Shown here: positions 1-10,792 of the stretch, piece after piece | Layout of the letters: every line of letters begins with the position of its first letter | How positions within the stretch are numbered: the stretch's first letter is position 1 | Origin: Mauremys mutica | Lineage: Eukaryota > Chordata > Testudines > Geoemydidae | Direction: 5' to 3' | DNA length: 64,000 nt | NCBI RefSeq assembly: GCF_020497125.1 | Contig: NC_059072.1 | Location: 55,338,697-55,402,696, forward strand | Made by a program: the position numbers and the translations under genes | The notes under the pieces: model-generated | The model's input: only the letters and a program-made list of their open reading frames with translations | The model's database searches: none | Told to the model about the DNA's origin: nothing

Positions 1-369
1 TGTTTCTTTAACCAAAGCTCGTAGTCTCTCAGATGTGGGCTCTAGAAATATAAACAGAATAGATAGTCACTAAAACTGATACAAATTTACTTTCAAAAGG
101 AAATTTTAATAGTGAATTAAATTACAGTGCTGTTTATTTTAAAGTAGTCGAAGCACAAATTTTTGCAGTCTCTGAAGTTTTCTACTGAAAAGGGATGGAA
201 CATCTGAACTGTCCTATATCTTAACAATAATCCTGTGAGTGTGCCACTATAATTTTCTAAAAGAGTTTTTCTTTCTCAGATTATTACTATTCAGTCCTGA
301 AATCCTTAGCTCATACTTAGAGAAATTTATACTCATGTGAATAATAATCCTCATTCATCCAAGTAAATG

Positions 370-440
370 TCCCATTTCTGTCCATGGGAGTACTTGGGTA
401 AGATTACTCACATGGGTAAGGGTTCCAGGATTGGCCCCTG
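370..440 (+). repeat. Foldback-family fragment
   Basis: The text TCCATGGGAGTAC, then GATTACTCACATGGGTAAGG, then CCAGGATTGGCCCC resembles half of the old palindromic repeats seen at 9111, 31690 and 43300. Those share short words such as ACTCAC(A/G)TG, TTAAG and a terminal GGATC(A/G)GGCC. Only one arm is visible here. Confidence 0.45.
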
Positions 441-501
441 AGAAATAATGCAAATATATGGAGCGAATTAAGCCCCCCCAAACCTGTTAACACACATAAA
501 A

Positions 502-562
502 AGTCCCATTCAAGTCAGATTACTGACATGTTTAAAGTTGAGCATGCTTGTGGTTCAGGGGC
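502..562 (+). repeat. Foldback-family fragment
   Basis: AGTCCCATTCAAGTCAGATT, then CATGTTTAAAGTTGAGCATG and GGTTCAGGGGC match the same palindromic family, with a degraded CATTGACTTCAATG-type centre. It lies about 60 bases after the fragment at 370-440 and may be the remnant of a second copy. Confidence 0.45.
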
Positions 563-626
563 AAATAGGGGAAGACAGGGGGCCGTGCCCCATTCACTTT
601 TTACCAGCTGTAAGGGTGAGTGACTG

Positions 627-718
627 AGGGGAGGGGCAGAGAGGAGCAAGCAGGGGGCGGGGGAAGAGGTGGCACGGGGGTGGGGGCTCAGGGGAAGGGG
701 CAGCGTGGGGGCAGGGCC
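627..718 (+). other. G-rich tract
   Basis: Runs of four to five G occur repeatedly (GGGGAGGGG, GGGGGCGGGGG, GGGGGTGGGGG, GGGG) over about 90 bases. This is a candidate G-quadruplex on the plus strand. The composition is unlike the AT-rich neighbourhood, so it may be a fragment of a GC-rich repeat. It is not a CpG island: CpG is rare. The reading frames over it encode low-complexity Gly/Arg and are not genes. Confidence 0.5.
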
Positions 719-3700
719 TTAGAAGGAAGGCACAACACAAGGGCGTGGCCACGTTCAGATGCCAGTGCGTTCCCACACACACTTTTAGAGAGCTGTGTGA
801 GAAACAAAAATGTCCTGGGTAAAAAGACAGTCTTAGGAATTTTAATGAAAGGAAATAGTCTTTCCTTATCATAGCATTTTGTATTGGCACCTACCACCAT
901 TGTATTTAAGCCCACTTCACGTCATTAGTTGTATTCCAGGGTTCAGATACCTTTTTTTAACAAAGATAGATAGATTACCAAAAAAAAAAATCTAACACAC
1001 CTTTAAAATACACTTGACAAAACCTGATGTGAAAATAAAACCTTTTCAAAATATTGTCATTTAAATCAAATATGGGTAAAACATGACATAAAATGGGATA
1101 TAAAAATTAATTTTTTCATCCTGCCCACCAAAAAATGTTCCTTGCATTTCTGTATAGCATGCCCATAAAATTCCCCAAAATGAAGCATTATATTAATAAC
1201 AGACAAGTAAATACAGAAGCAATTTAGTCAACTGTCCCCAAAATGAAAAGACAACAACAACCAGAAAATTACTATATGTTTTATCTCTCTTCATGATGGT
1301 TTTTCACATGTAATAAACTGGTTTTAGTGTCCTGAAATAGACAATAAAATGGATACCTACAAAACTGACTAAGGATAGGTGGAGTGCCATTAATTAAGCA
1401 CTAAGCCCTTTGAAATAGGTCATTACCAGCAGTTTTTGGTGATGGACCATTAATACTCTAACTAGCAAGTCATTAATAGTGGTAATAACCAATTCTGAGG
1501 CGGTTATTGCTAGAATAAACTATCCTTACTAATTTTAAAACCATTTTAGATATGAATTTGCACACTTTGGCTTTAATTTCTGTGCCTGTACCGTGTCTTT
1601 TCACGAAAAGCTTCTCTGTTCACGCAAAAATACGGCTGCTAAAACACTTGTGTGTGTGTTGCACAGGGAGTTCGCTCTCAAGCAGAATTAATGCATAAAG
1701 CATGTGGAATAGGATATCCACTGCTTATTTTATTTGGTCTGTGATGAAGATTCGCAGTCCTATACGGTCTCGTCTATTCTCTTTCTTCTCTGATCACTAC
1801 ATTGGCCTCTTTTGGTCAGGTGACCCTTCCTGAATAAAGCTCTCTTTTGATATAGCTAGCTACATACAATTATTCTCAGATGAGCTTCTGAGGCAGAGAG
1901 ATATAGTTTAAGGCTAGGTAATGCTCTCTTTGTTACTGTGCATGGAGTAAGCCTAATATTTAAACTCAGCCTCCCTATATCTGTTAAAATATTGGCACGT
2001 ATTTACAGATATCTACAGAACAAGGCTAAATCACACAACTCAGAAACACTGACAATAAATACAATGCACAAAAATGCCTATTTCATGAGACAAGTCCCAG
2101 GCCTATATCTTACTCCTATGAATATAGCTACAGCTGGGGAAAATGTATACAAAAGATAAGGCATAAAGAGCATCTCACCTCTCTGGAAAGCAAAGATCAG
2201 TTGCTCTATTTCAGGGAGAATTTCCTGACTATGATCCTATCGGGCCAATCAGGAAAAAAGTGATATCTCTCGTGTGACACTCCAAAACCTGTCTCTAAGT
2301 CCCTCTTGGAAACCCCTTTTAAGCCAATATACCTTTTTTTGACCCTAGAAGTATATAAAAAACAACGGGCAAAATCCTGGACTGGCTATTTGTAATTGCA
2401 CTTTGGTAGGAAGGGGTAAGAAGCAGTGCTGACCAAGTGATAAAACCAGAGACATCTTGAAAGTGCAGGGCAAATTGGCTCAGAGCGGCTGATACACTGC
2501 TCCTTTTAAAAGGAATAATAAAGTGCATGCCCTGCACCCAGCATCTGCTACACACTATAACAATAAGTGTTGGGAGTTTAGAAGCCTGACCATGTCATTC
2601 ATCCGGCAGACTATGCCCCCTTCACACTGTGCAGCACCATATTATGCACTCAAGTCTTAGGTTGCTATCCTGACCTGGCGATACATGGGGAAATCACGGT
2701 TGTAAGAGGCTCCCTATCGCTTCCTCCTCTCTTACTGCACATACAAAGCAGCAGCAGGAGTTTGGGAAATGTGATTGCATTCTGTCTTCTGAAACAGATA
2801 ATCCCATCACAGCCATTTTCTCAGAAGACATATTTGACCCAAATGTGTTAGCTATTTAATAATAAACACCTGGCAAGCTCCGGAGAGATACAACCATTCC
2901 TCCTCCCACGTGCAAGTAAGTGACTGCAGTTCTTCAGAACGACAGAATGGTGTCCATGCTACTGCTGCTTTGTCTAACAAAGTCCTTTGGCAAAATTGCT
3001 TCCAAATGCAAACAAACACCACCGTGGGCCAGACTCTGTTAACCATCAAGTCAGTGCAAAACGTTCACTTACTTCACTGGGATCAGCATCAGACCCTAAA
3101 CTGTTAATTTTATAGAAAACATGGGGTTAAATGCCATCTTCCCTCTTTAATCATGCTCTCTCTTCACAGGTGCATGGTACATTCAATCTTATTTACAAGG
3201 GAAGCTAGCACAAAAGATATATAATGGCAAAATTTCAGAACAAATACTGCTTGTATCGTGTGTATTCCATATATGTTTTCCTCCACTATAAAGAAGAGCA
3301 CTAACAAACAGGTATGTCAGCCTTTAGCATTAGGAGCTTTTAAAATATAATTGAAATTTAGCATAAGCAATGCAAAGTTCTCTGACAGCTCTTTTATGCT
3401 TCCTCAGAAACATAGGTAATGGCACCGTTTAGTGGCAGACCTGAGCCTTTGTTCCTTGTATTCAGTGCTTGATGCTTCATCTCTCCCTAAAAATGGAGTA
3501 ATGACCCAGAAATGGGTTTAGTGAATTATATAACAGAAGTCTGTTTTCTAACTAAAGTGATCACTTACTTGCTTCTTCTCCTTGACAATGGTGAGCTCAT
3601 TTCATGTTCCCTTTTTAGCCACTTTCTGTTTTTAACAAAATTGTTGCAAAGATAATTGCTGCGTTTTTATAAGGAAAGAAATCAGCACTTCTGTAGATAA

Positions 3701-4453
3701 CAACAAAAAGCATGTGATACTTATAAAATAATGGCTACCAATCAGTATATAAATCCACTAATTATCATCACAACAGGGGAATGAATGGCTCAGGATATTG
3801 GTAATTGGACAAAGAGCCTCACTTCTAGGTCACTAGTTAAAATTCTACCAAGTCAATACTGACTGACAGTCACTACCCTTTGACAGCTCTTTGGTAGTTT
3901 ATGTGAAATGTGTTGATGGTCTAAATCAGTGCGGGCTTTATACAGTTTTACAAGTGTAATAATTGCCTAGGGGGCACAAGTTTCTTCAAAGTCTATTCTC
4001 TTCTCCTACCAGGATGCTCCCATGTTTACCCCATTCTGTATGGTAATCTCACTCTTCCCTTATACAACCTTTTTTCTACTTTAAAAAGGAAAAATGTACT
4101 TAATGGCTTTTGTTCTCAGATGTAGAAACTTAGCTACTGAAGAGGAGCCATGGGCTAGGGGTTGATATGTACAATGGCAACGTCCACATGTCCATAGGAC
4201 TAGCTATGGTCTCGGTCAATATCCATGCACACATTGCAGGCCATGTATTATTCCAAGCCCACAAAATCCATCCTCACAGTGGGCATCATGGTTATCAGTT
4301 TTGATGAAGAGGCCAAATATGAAGGGTCTGGGAGACTGATTCTCACTCCTAAAACTAATCCCTCCAGGGCACAATGGTGATGTTAGGATTATTATTACAG
4401 AGAAGAAGGCACAGTCCTCGCCCAAACAGCTAACAATCTAAAGACAGATACAA

Positions 4454-4770
4454 TGTTGCCGACTCTCATGATTTTGTCATGAGTCTCATGATAATTGTTT
4501 TCCTTAAAGCACCAGCTTCTGGAGTCAAATGGATAGGTGATGATTTCAGCCTTCATTCTTAAAGGAAAAGTAAGTTTCTAGCCCTTATGACTGTAGAGAA
4601 AGCTTCAAAATGTGACCCCAATGCACCCTAAAGGCTCACAAAGCAGATGGCAAATTATAAGAACACCAAATCTATTATTTTTACATAATCTCACAATTTT
4701 AAAGTCAATCTCATTATTTTTGGTGCGCCTGACTCATGATTTTTGACCATTTGAGGTTAGCAATACTGCA
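4454..4770. repeat. Old interspersed repeat with CTCATGATTTT ends
   Basis: The segment starts TGTTGCCGACTCTCATGATT and ends with CTCATGATTTTTG, then GAGGTTAGCAATACTG. Read from opposite strands both termini begin with similar words (TTGCCGACTCTC against TTGCTAACCTCA), so it looks like an old element with weak terminal inverted repeats. Internal words CTCATGA and TCTCAC(A)ATTTT recur. I recognise the type as a common sauropsid repeat but cannot name its class. No coding capacity. Confidence 0.45.
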
Positions 4771-4869
4771 GACAGACAAACAGATAGAGGGTTTTAGACA
4801 CTGATACAGTGTCTCATAAAAGCATCCATGAAAATTCAAATGGAAAATTCAAATTCAATAAGAACGCTG

Positions 4870-5846
4870 TCACATGGCTAAAAAGCCATAAGCAAAGAGT
4901 AATAACAACAGTAATGTACATAGCTGGAAGTGCAGTACCATGGGGAACTCTATTAGGTCCAATATTTATTTAACAACTTTATTAATCATCATGAAGATTT
5001 GTGAGTAAAGAGCACATTAATTAAATTTGCAGATACTACTAAACTGGGAGGCATCACAAGCACCAATCAGGAAAAAGAAATGTAATACACAGGAATTTAG
5101 AGAAACATGGGCTCAAAATAGCAAAAATGAGATTCAGCTTTGAAAAACACAAACTTATGCATACCTCAGGGGAAAAATACTCATGTTGGAGGAAACCACA
5201 AACTCAATAGGAGAGGAAAACCCTAGGGTTACTATGGACAGCAAATTAATCAAGAGCTTTCAGTATGATATAACTGTGAAAGGCCAACACAATTTTGGGC
5301 TGCAAGCACACAGGCTTTGGATCAATGGAGCAGAGAGGAAATAGGCTCTATACAGATAAATATGTCTGGAATATAGTGTTCAGTTCAAGGCACCAAATTA
5401 CCAGAAAGATGTAGACAAACTGGAGATAGTTCAGAGAAGAGCAGCAAAAATGATCTAAGGACTGTGGGGCTGACTTATAAAGAACCATTAGTCAAGCTAA
5501 TCTTGCTAATAAGGGACATGATAACAGTCGACATATATCTGAAAAGGGTGTAATCACTAAGACCTCTATTCGCAAGCTGCTCTGTGCAAACATTTAGCCC
5601 CGATGACCTCAGTTAGGCCCTGTGCGGACACAGGGACCAGTCCAGCTGGAAGGACTAGGGTACAAGCCTGGAAAGTAATTACTGAGTGTAGCATATGGGG
5701 TGGAATTCAACTGACTGGGATGACAAGGAACATTGAGGGAGATTATTAGGAACCATTTCCAGATAGTGAGATATATTAGGCTGTAGGAAAGTCTCCCAAG
5801 GGGAGTGGTAGAAGCTATGACACTTGGGACTATTAAAACTAGGGGG
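4870..5846 (+). mobile_element. CR1-type LINE, 5'-truncated, 3' half (part 1)
   Basis: This is the end of a non-LTR retrotransposon pol gene and its 3' region in plus orientation. Visible landmarks in order: GGGGAACTCTATTAGGTCCA (reverse-transcriptase region), TTTATTAATCATCATGAAGA, then AATTTGCAGATACTACTAAA and CTGGGAGG, all typical of the CR1 RT region. Further on are AGTTCAGAGAAGAGCAGCAA and a degraded CR1 3' domain (GAGATATATTAGGCTGTAGG, AGGGGAGTGGTAGAAGC). Many stops and indels, so it is long dead. The element stops at an insertion near 5852 and resumes at about 7232, where its 3' terminus is found. The 5' part is missing, as is usual for LINE copies. Confidence 0.75.
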
Positions 5847-5851
5847 ACAAA

Positions 5852-7224
5852 TGCAACCTTATGAACCCCTCAGTGCTAACTGGCAAAAGATTCCCAGTTC
5901 TGTAACAGCAACTCCTATGAGGCCTGACACACTCACTACTTCTAACACATTGCCATCGTGGTATTTATTTGTAAGGAAACTCATGTGAGATATTAAATGA
6001 AAGCTTGTGTCATACTGGTCATGATAAGTGTTGTGAGATGTGTGTACGGATGTTATTCAAGAAGGTGTATGTATTAAAAGTAAATTTGAACCATGTGATC
6101 AGGCAGGGTTGATAAACAAATCTTTCCCTGACAAAGGAATTTTGATTTACCTGTCTGCTTAGGTCTCTGTTGTCAATTAAGCAGGGTAAACCAAATACAA
6201 TGGAGTGCATTTGCAGCTGAGTTATACAGATGCAAGTTATACAACCTAACAGAAGGATAATCAACAGTGGTGGCTCCAGGCACCAGCGCTCCAACCGCGT
6301 GCCTGGGGGCAGCAAGCCGCGGGAGGTGCCCTGCCGGTCGCTGTGAGGGCGGCAGTCAGGCTGCCTTCAGTGGCTTGCGTGCGGGAGGTCCACCGGTCCC
6401 GTGGATTCGGCAGCAATTCGGCGGCGGGACCAGCAGACCTCCTGCAGGCGTGCTGCCGAAGGCAGCCTGTCTGCCGTGCTTGGGGCAGCAAAAAAGCTAG
6501 AGCCACCCCTGATAATCAAGCAGCATGGTGGAAACTTTATCTGGGGGTACACTTCAAAAGGACACATCTCATTCAAAGGTTTACTAGACTATCAGGAGGA
6601 GGAGGAGGAACCCCCCTTTGGCTATCCATCACTGAAGGAGCAAAAAGGAAAATGCTTTTTGCATCCATGAAAACTGGATCCTGGCCCTGGAGGGCTGCTG
6701 ATGCTGAGAGATTACTTTAGGTCAGATGTTTATCTTAAAGATTTAAGTCTGCTAAACTTATGTTTAGTCTCTTAAAATCCTGTTATACTTTTATTTGTAA
6801 CCATATCTGTTTCCTTTATCCTTGCTTTCTATCACTTAAATCTCTATCTTTGCTAATAAACTTCTTGATTTATCTCAAGTACATGTCAGTATTGTAATCT
6901 TAAGCAAAGCATGAATTCTTAATTGAATCAAACAAGCTGGTGTATGCACTGTCTCTTTGGTCATCTGGTCATCTCTGGGAGTGCCCAGTGACACAGATAC
7001 TGCAGGGGAATGTTCATCCAGGGGGCTCAGGAACTGGGGTGCACCAAGTGTTACTTGCAAGTCAAAGCAAAGACTGGCAGAGCTTGGGAGGGATTGTTTG
7101 GGTAGCTAACTGATTGCAAGGGTCAGGGAACTTCTACATAGTTTAAAATTAGCAAGTTTCACTTTAGCTAAGGCAAAGGGGTAACAAGGTGACTCATAGT
7201 TCTGGGAGCCCTGAGAAAGTGTCA
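5852..7224 (+). mobile_element. LTR-like insertion inside the CR1 copy
   Basis: CR1 similarity breaks after AAAACTAGGGGGACAAA and resumes at ACAAAACACTAGAAAATGCC, so about 1.37 kb was inserted. The insert begins TGCAACC and ends GTGTCA, fitting the TG...CA ends of an LTR. A pentamer ACAAA stands directly before it (5847-5851) and again at 7227-7231, two bases after the CA, so a target duplication is likely but not clean. A polyadenylation signal AATAAA is at 6855-6860. Without the 247-bp hAT element inside it, the insert is about 1.1 kb. It may be a solo LTR or a rearranged LTR-element fragment. No gag or pol is visible. Confidence 0.5.
6265..6511. mobile_element. Short GC-rich hAT-type non-autonomous element
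   Basis: Termini are CAGTGGTGGCTCCAG and, on the other strand, CAGGGGTGGCTCTAG: a 15-bp terminal inverted repeat with two mismatches. It is flanked by a perfect 8-bp target duplication, ATAATCAA at 6257-6264 and 6512-6519. An 8-bp duplication is the hallmark of the hAT superfamily. The interior is GC-rich and partly self-complementary (CGGGAGGTCCACCGG against AGCAGACCTCCTGC). It has no transposase, so it was mobilised in trans. The open frames across 6261-6720 are composition artefacts. Confidence 0.85.
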
Positions 7225-7231
7225 AAACAAA

Positions 7232-7337
7232 ACACTAGAAAATGCCCTCTAGGAGTAATCCTGCATTGGCAGGGAGATGGCGTGGATGATCTAATCTGTC
7301 TTTTCCATCTCTACCTTCTATTATTCTAAGATAAAAT
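7232..7337 (+). mobile_element. CR1-type LINE 3' terminus (part 2)
   Basis: This is the continuation of the CR1 copy at 4870-5846: ACTAGAAAATGCCCTCTAGG, then TGGATGATCTAATCTGTCTT, TTCCATCTCTACC and TTCTATTATTCTAAG. The end is a CR1 3' terminus with its short repeated tail (TTCTATTATTCTA). The orientation and the order of landmarks show it is the same copy, separated by the LTR-like insert. Confidence 0.8.
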
Positions 7338-7737
7338 AGGTCAATTTTATGGCTATCAGTTTTGATATTTGCTCCTTTAAAACAAAATCAGTATCTAGGG
7401 GGGAAAATGGAAAGCAGTAAAAGAGGAAATTTCTAAAGCATTAGTTTCCAAATATTGGAGTGATTTAAATAAAAAGAAAACAGGTACTCTGATAGTGCAG
7501 ATGTTGATAATTAAAACTTAAGGAAAACCAATCTCAGTAAAAAATAAATAAATATAAAATAAAGACGTTAAATTGCTATTGAGTTTATTCCGGAAGAAAA
7601 TCTAAAAGCTGGGGAGAAATATACACAGGGGGAAATGATCAAAGATGATTTAATATACTTCATGCCCAAAGGTGATGTATGCCATCTAGTAATAGATACA
7701 GCAGAACTGACAATGGCCAGCAGGTCTGAAAGGAAAA
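7338..7737. other. Non-coding stretch, nothing recognised
   Basis: AT-rich sequence between the CR1 3' end and the Penelope-like element. I see no reading frame of interest and no repeat that I recognise. Confidence 0.6.
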
Positions 7738-8028
7738 TTACCAAAATAATTGGGTCCAGATGATGAAGATGTCATCAATGTAGCACAAGTAGAGTAGCGG
7801 CGCTAGGGGACAAGAGCTGAGGAAGCGTTGTTCTAAGTCAGCCATAAAAATGTTGGCATACTGTGGGGCCATGCAGGTACCCGTAGCAGTGCTGCTGACT
7901 TGAAGGTACAAATCGTCCCCAAATCTGAAATAGTTGTGGGTGAGGACAAAGTCACAAAGCTCAGCCACCAGGTTTGCCGTGACATTATCGGGGATACTGT
8001 TCCTGATGGACATCAAGAATTGTAACAT
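7738..8028 (-). pseudogene. Penelope-like element reverse transcriptase fragment
   Basis: A 96-codon open frame on the minus strand encodes part of the reverse transcriptase of a Penelope-like element. Key motifs are CMAPQYANIFMADLEQRF (finger/palm region) and YIDDIFIIW, which carries the catalytic Y-x-D-D. The motif order and sequence are those of Penelope-like RTs and not of LINE or retroviral RTs. Only about a quarter of a normal RT domain is present. The fragment is truncated on its 3' side at about 7738 and joins, near 8020-8030, to sequence of the same element in the opposite orientation. The frame is still open, so the copy is not very old, but it cannot make an enzyme. Confidence 0.85.
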
Positions 8029-8526
8029 TCAAAAACCAGTAGAAGAGCACTTCAATCTCCTGGAACATTCAATAACAGACTTAAAAGTGGCCATTCTTCA
8101 ACAAAAAAAAAACCCTTCAAAAACAGACTTCAAAGAGAAACTGCAGAACTGGAATTGATTTGCAAACTTGACACCATAAAATTAGACCTGAATAAAGACT
8201 AGGAGTGGCTGGGTCACTACAAAAAGTAATTTCCCTGGGTTGATATTGACCTCTTCTTGTCAACTGTTGGGAATGGGTGACATCCACCCTAATTTAATTA
8301 GCCCCGTTAGCACTGACCCCCCCACACACTTGGTAAGGCAACTCCCATCTTTTCATGTGCTATGTATTTATACCTGCTTACTGTATTTTTCACTCCATGC
8401 AACTGATGAAGTGGGTTATAGCCCACAAAAGCTTATGCCCAAATAAATCTGTTAGTCTCTAAGGTGCCACAAGGACTCCATGATGTTTTTACTGATACAG
8501 ACTAACACAGTTACCCATCTGAAACC
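8020..8526 (+). mobile_element. Penelope-like element C-terminal and 3' end
   Basis: The plus strand encodes NIQKPVEEHFNLLEHS then DLKVAIL, matching the conserved HFN...HS...DL words at the C-terminal end of Penelope-like ORFs. It then degrades through LICKLDTIKLDLNKD and a stop. It is followed by the 3' tail AAGTGGGTTATAGCCCACAA, then AAGCTTATGCCCAAATAAAT, TGTTAGTCTCTAAGGTGCCA and CAGACTAACACAGTTACCC, a signature tail of this element in turtle genomes. An A-run (8101-8110) and an AATAAA (8441-8446) are present. With the RT fragment at 7738-8028 this is one element with an internal inversion. Confidence 0.75.
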
Positions 8527-9110
8527 TGTCAAAATAAGCGAAGGACATATGCAAGTTATATAGGCCAGGTATAGAGGAGTATATAATGAGGCTTAGAGTA
8601 TATGTTGTAAATATTAAGGACAAGAAAGTTAGATAATACAAGAACATTGAACAATATTCAATAAAGTTTATAAAAGATCTTTTATAACAGATCTTAATAG
8701 ATTTGAGTAAATAATTGTCAGCAAATAATAATGTGGTCAACAAATTTAGGCCCCAGACTTGCAAATGATTGAGTACAATTTACTCATATCAGAGGTCCCA
8801 AAGAAGCTGGTGGGTAACATGAGTAAAGTTATACACACACTTAAGTATGTGCTGGATCAGGGTCTTAGCTTTTTTCTGTTTGAATTCACAAAGTGTCTGT
8901 GAGCACTTGATGATTTCCTCAATGTATTTGTTATGTAAAATGATTTATCAAACACTTCCTGGTCTGTAGATAATTCATGAGCAATTTCTTTCAAGTGTTT
9001 GGGATTCAGGCTTTGAAAATTCAGTCCCACTGCAGGAGTGGGGCCTAACCATGCAGGAATTATTGGAATAATTAAAGGGAAAGATGCAATCATTATTATT
9101 ACAGACTTAG
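8527..9110. other. Non-coding stretch, nothing recognised
   Basis: AT-rich sequence after the Penelope tail. I see no coding region. The reading frames on the minus strand (to 122 codons) lack any recognisable domain. Confidence 0.6.
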
Positions 9111-9250
9111 TGCCCTGATTCTGCAAAGGCTTATGCATATGCTTAACTTCATGCATTGCCAGTAATCCCACTGACTTCCATCCCAATGGGAATTCAGTGG
9201 CAGTACTTGCAATGCATAAAAGCAAGCATGCGTGTACCTCTTTGCAGGAT
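9111..9250. repeat. Foldback repeat
   Basis: An imperfect palindrome. The left arm has CCCTGATTCTGCAAAGGCTT and ATGCATATGCTTAACTTCAT. The centre is CCCACTGACTTCCATCCCAA, with the complementary word ATGGGAATTCAGTGG next to it. The right arm runs TTGCAATGCATAAAAGCAAG to TTTGCAGGATC. It is the fullest copy in the first 10 kb of a family seen about a dozen times here. Such repeats are non-autonomous and MITE-like. The class is uncertain. Confidence 0.65.
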
Positions 9251-10465
9251 CAAAGCTGCACACTCCAATCTTGCAATGCAATCTGTTCTGGCGGCCCTCT
9301 ACACCCATGCAGATCTCATTGCAGGATAGGGTCCTTCTATATAAAGAGAATATAAAGCTCAAAATTAAAATCCAATGTAAGAAAAACAAAAATAAGGCAA
9401 AGCTTTTAGACATTTAAGGCAGGCCAAAGCCAATTACAATCACTATAGAAATTTTCTCAGAATTCACCAGATACAAACACACTATAGTGTACCAAAGGTT
9501 TGAGGTATGACAATTTCAAGTATTTATTGCTTTTTATTCCTGTTTGCCTGGCAGAGCCAACGCAGCTAAGAAGCTGCAGATTCTATTTCACTTTGTACGT
9601 CATGAACAAAATTGTTTACTAAGTTCCAATCAGTGGAAACCCGTTGGAAACCTATTGACATTAAGAGAGCTTCTGAAGTGTCACTGGTGGCATACTCTGA
9701 AGCCAATGGTGTTGCACACATGTCACTGAGGGCCTACTTTGGCTTTCAGATCTTTAGTATTGTTGATAATAGGTGAGATGGAGAGAATTTAAAGTTGGCA
9801 GCGAGAGCCCAGGTTGAGTTTGCAGGATTAGCAGTTAGAATATCTGTCTTTTAATTTGCAAGCTGAGCACATTGGATAACGACATTCTTGAGAGACAATA
9901 AATAAGGAACCCACCATGACAGTTTTACCAAGTCACTTTTCAGAGTGGAGCTGTTTTAACATCATGTCAGACAACCCCAGTGGCTTGCTGCCAAAATCGT
10001 ATCACCATTTCCAGTCTTCAAAGGATTCCTATGAAGTGAAGCTGTACCTTTGATCGTCCTTTTGTAAATAAGAGAGGGTCAGGGTCACTTAGAGCCCAAT
10101 GTGGGTGTAATTGGGAAAAAAAAAACCATTGGTGTGGAAAAGCAGTAAAGGATGCCCCGGAGTCCCTGATATGACATAGCCAAACCACTTGCCTGCACCT
10201 TGATCTCTCTCTCTAGCTTAGGTACTTTTCTGGCTTCCATTACCACAGTATATAAGCACCACACAATCACATGGAAAAACTTGTCTGGCCAGCATTGTAA
10301 TTGATAGATGGAAATATACTGAGCCACAAGAGTTTGTGAAAGGAAAATGTTCTGTAATAATTCACTCGGAGGGGTATTATTTTCTGTAATCAGATTTCAT
10401 CTCATTGATTTTTTTTCTCTATAACCAGCTTAATAATATAACGCCCCTCTGATATAGGAAAGTGC
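9251..10465. other. Non-coding stretch, nothing recognised
   Basis: I see no gene and no repeat I can name. The open frames at 9544-9729 plus and 10085-10327 minus show no domain. Confidence 0.55.
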
Positions 10466-10548
10466 TATTAAACCCTTTTACAGCTGGGAACTGAGGATCC
10501 GAGAGACTAGGTCACAGTTTGTGGCAGAGTAGATCTCTATTCTGTCTC
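10466..10548 (-). repeat. MIR-like SINE fragment
   Basis: CCCTTTTACAGCTGGGAACT, then GAGGATCCGAGAGACTAGGT, CACAG and GTGGCAGAG are, on the minus strand, the core of an old tRNA-derived MIR/CORE-type SINE (the complement of the GGTC...CTCAGTTTCC...CTGTAAAA region). Short and diverged. Confidence 0.5.
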
Positions 10549-10733
10549 AGAAAGATAGGGGTGCCCTGACTTCCTCCCTCTGAAAAGCTGCAGGAGGAGA
10601 TGAGCGGAGGGGGAGGAGGAAGGGAAGGAAAGGTGATAGTGGTGGGGGTTGCTCTATGACTTGCAAGCCTCCTTCTCCCCTCCAGCCTCTTTTCCCTGAT
10701 GGGAGGTGTAGGCAAGAATCCCTCACTCCAGGC

Positions 10734-10792
10734 CTGATCCAAAGCCCACTACAGTGGTGAATGACAACTGGCTTCAGTGGGCTTTGGATCAG
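10734..10792. repeat. Perfect 17-bp inverted repeat (foldback element)
   Basis: CTGATCCAAAGCCCACT at 10734-10750 is exactly complementary to 10776-10792, with a 25-base spacer. The spacer is not conserved. This is a short foldback element of the sauropsid palindromic type, better preserved than its neighbours. Confidence 0.75.

Larger units (their letters stand above)
1..4453. other. Non-coding stretch, mostly unrecognised
   Basis: I see no gene here. Reading frames are under 100 codons and none resembles a known protein. Two short foldback-family fragments lie at about 370-440 and 502-562, and a G-rich tract at 627-718. A segment at about 1385-1515 repeats CATTAAT/CATTACC-type words and may be an old palindromic repeat. 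At about 4395-4450 there is a copy of a dispersed motif (CAGTCC...CTAACAATCTAA) also seen elsewhere in the window. The rest is AT-rich DNA with no recognisable feature. Confidence 0.6.
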
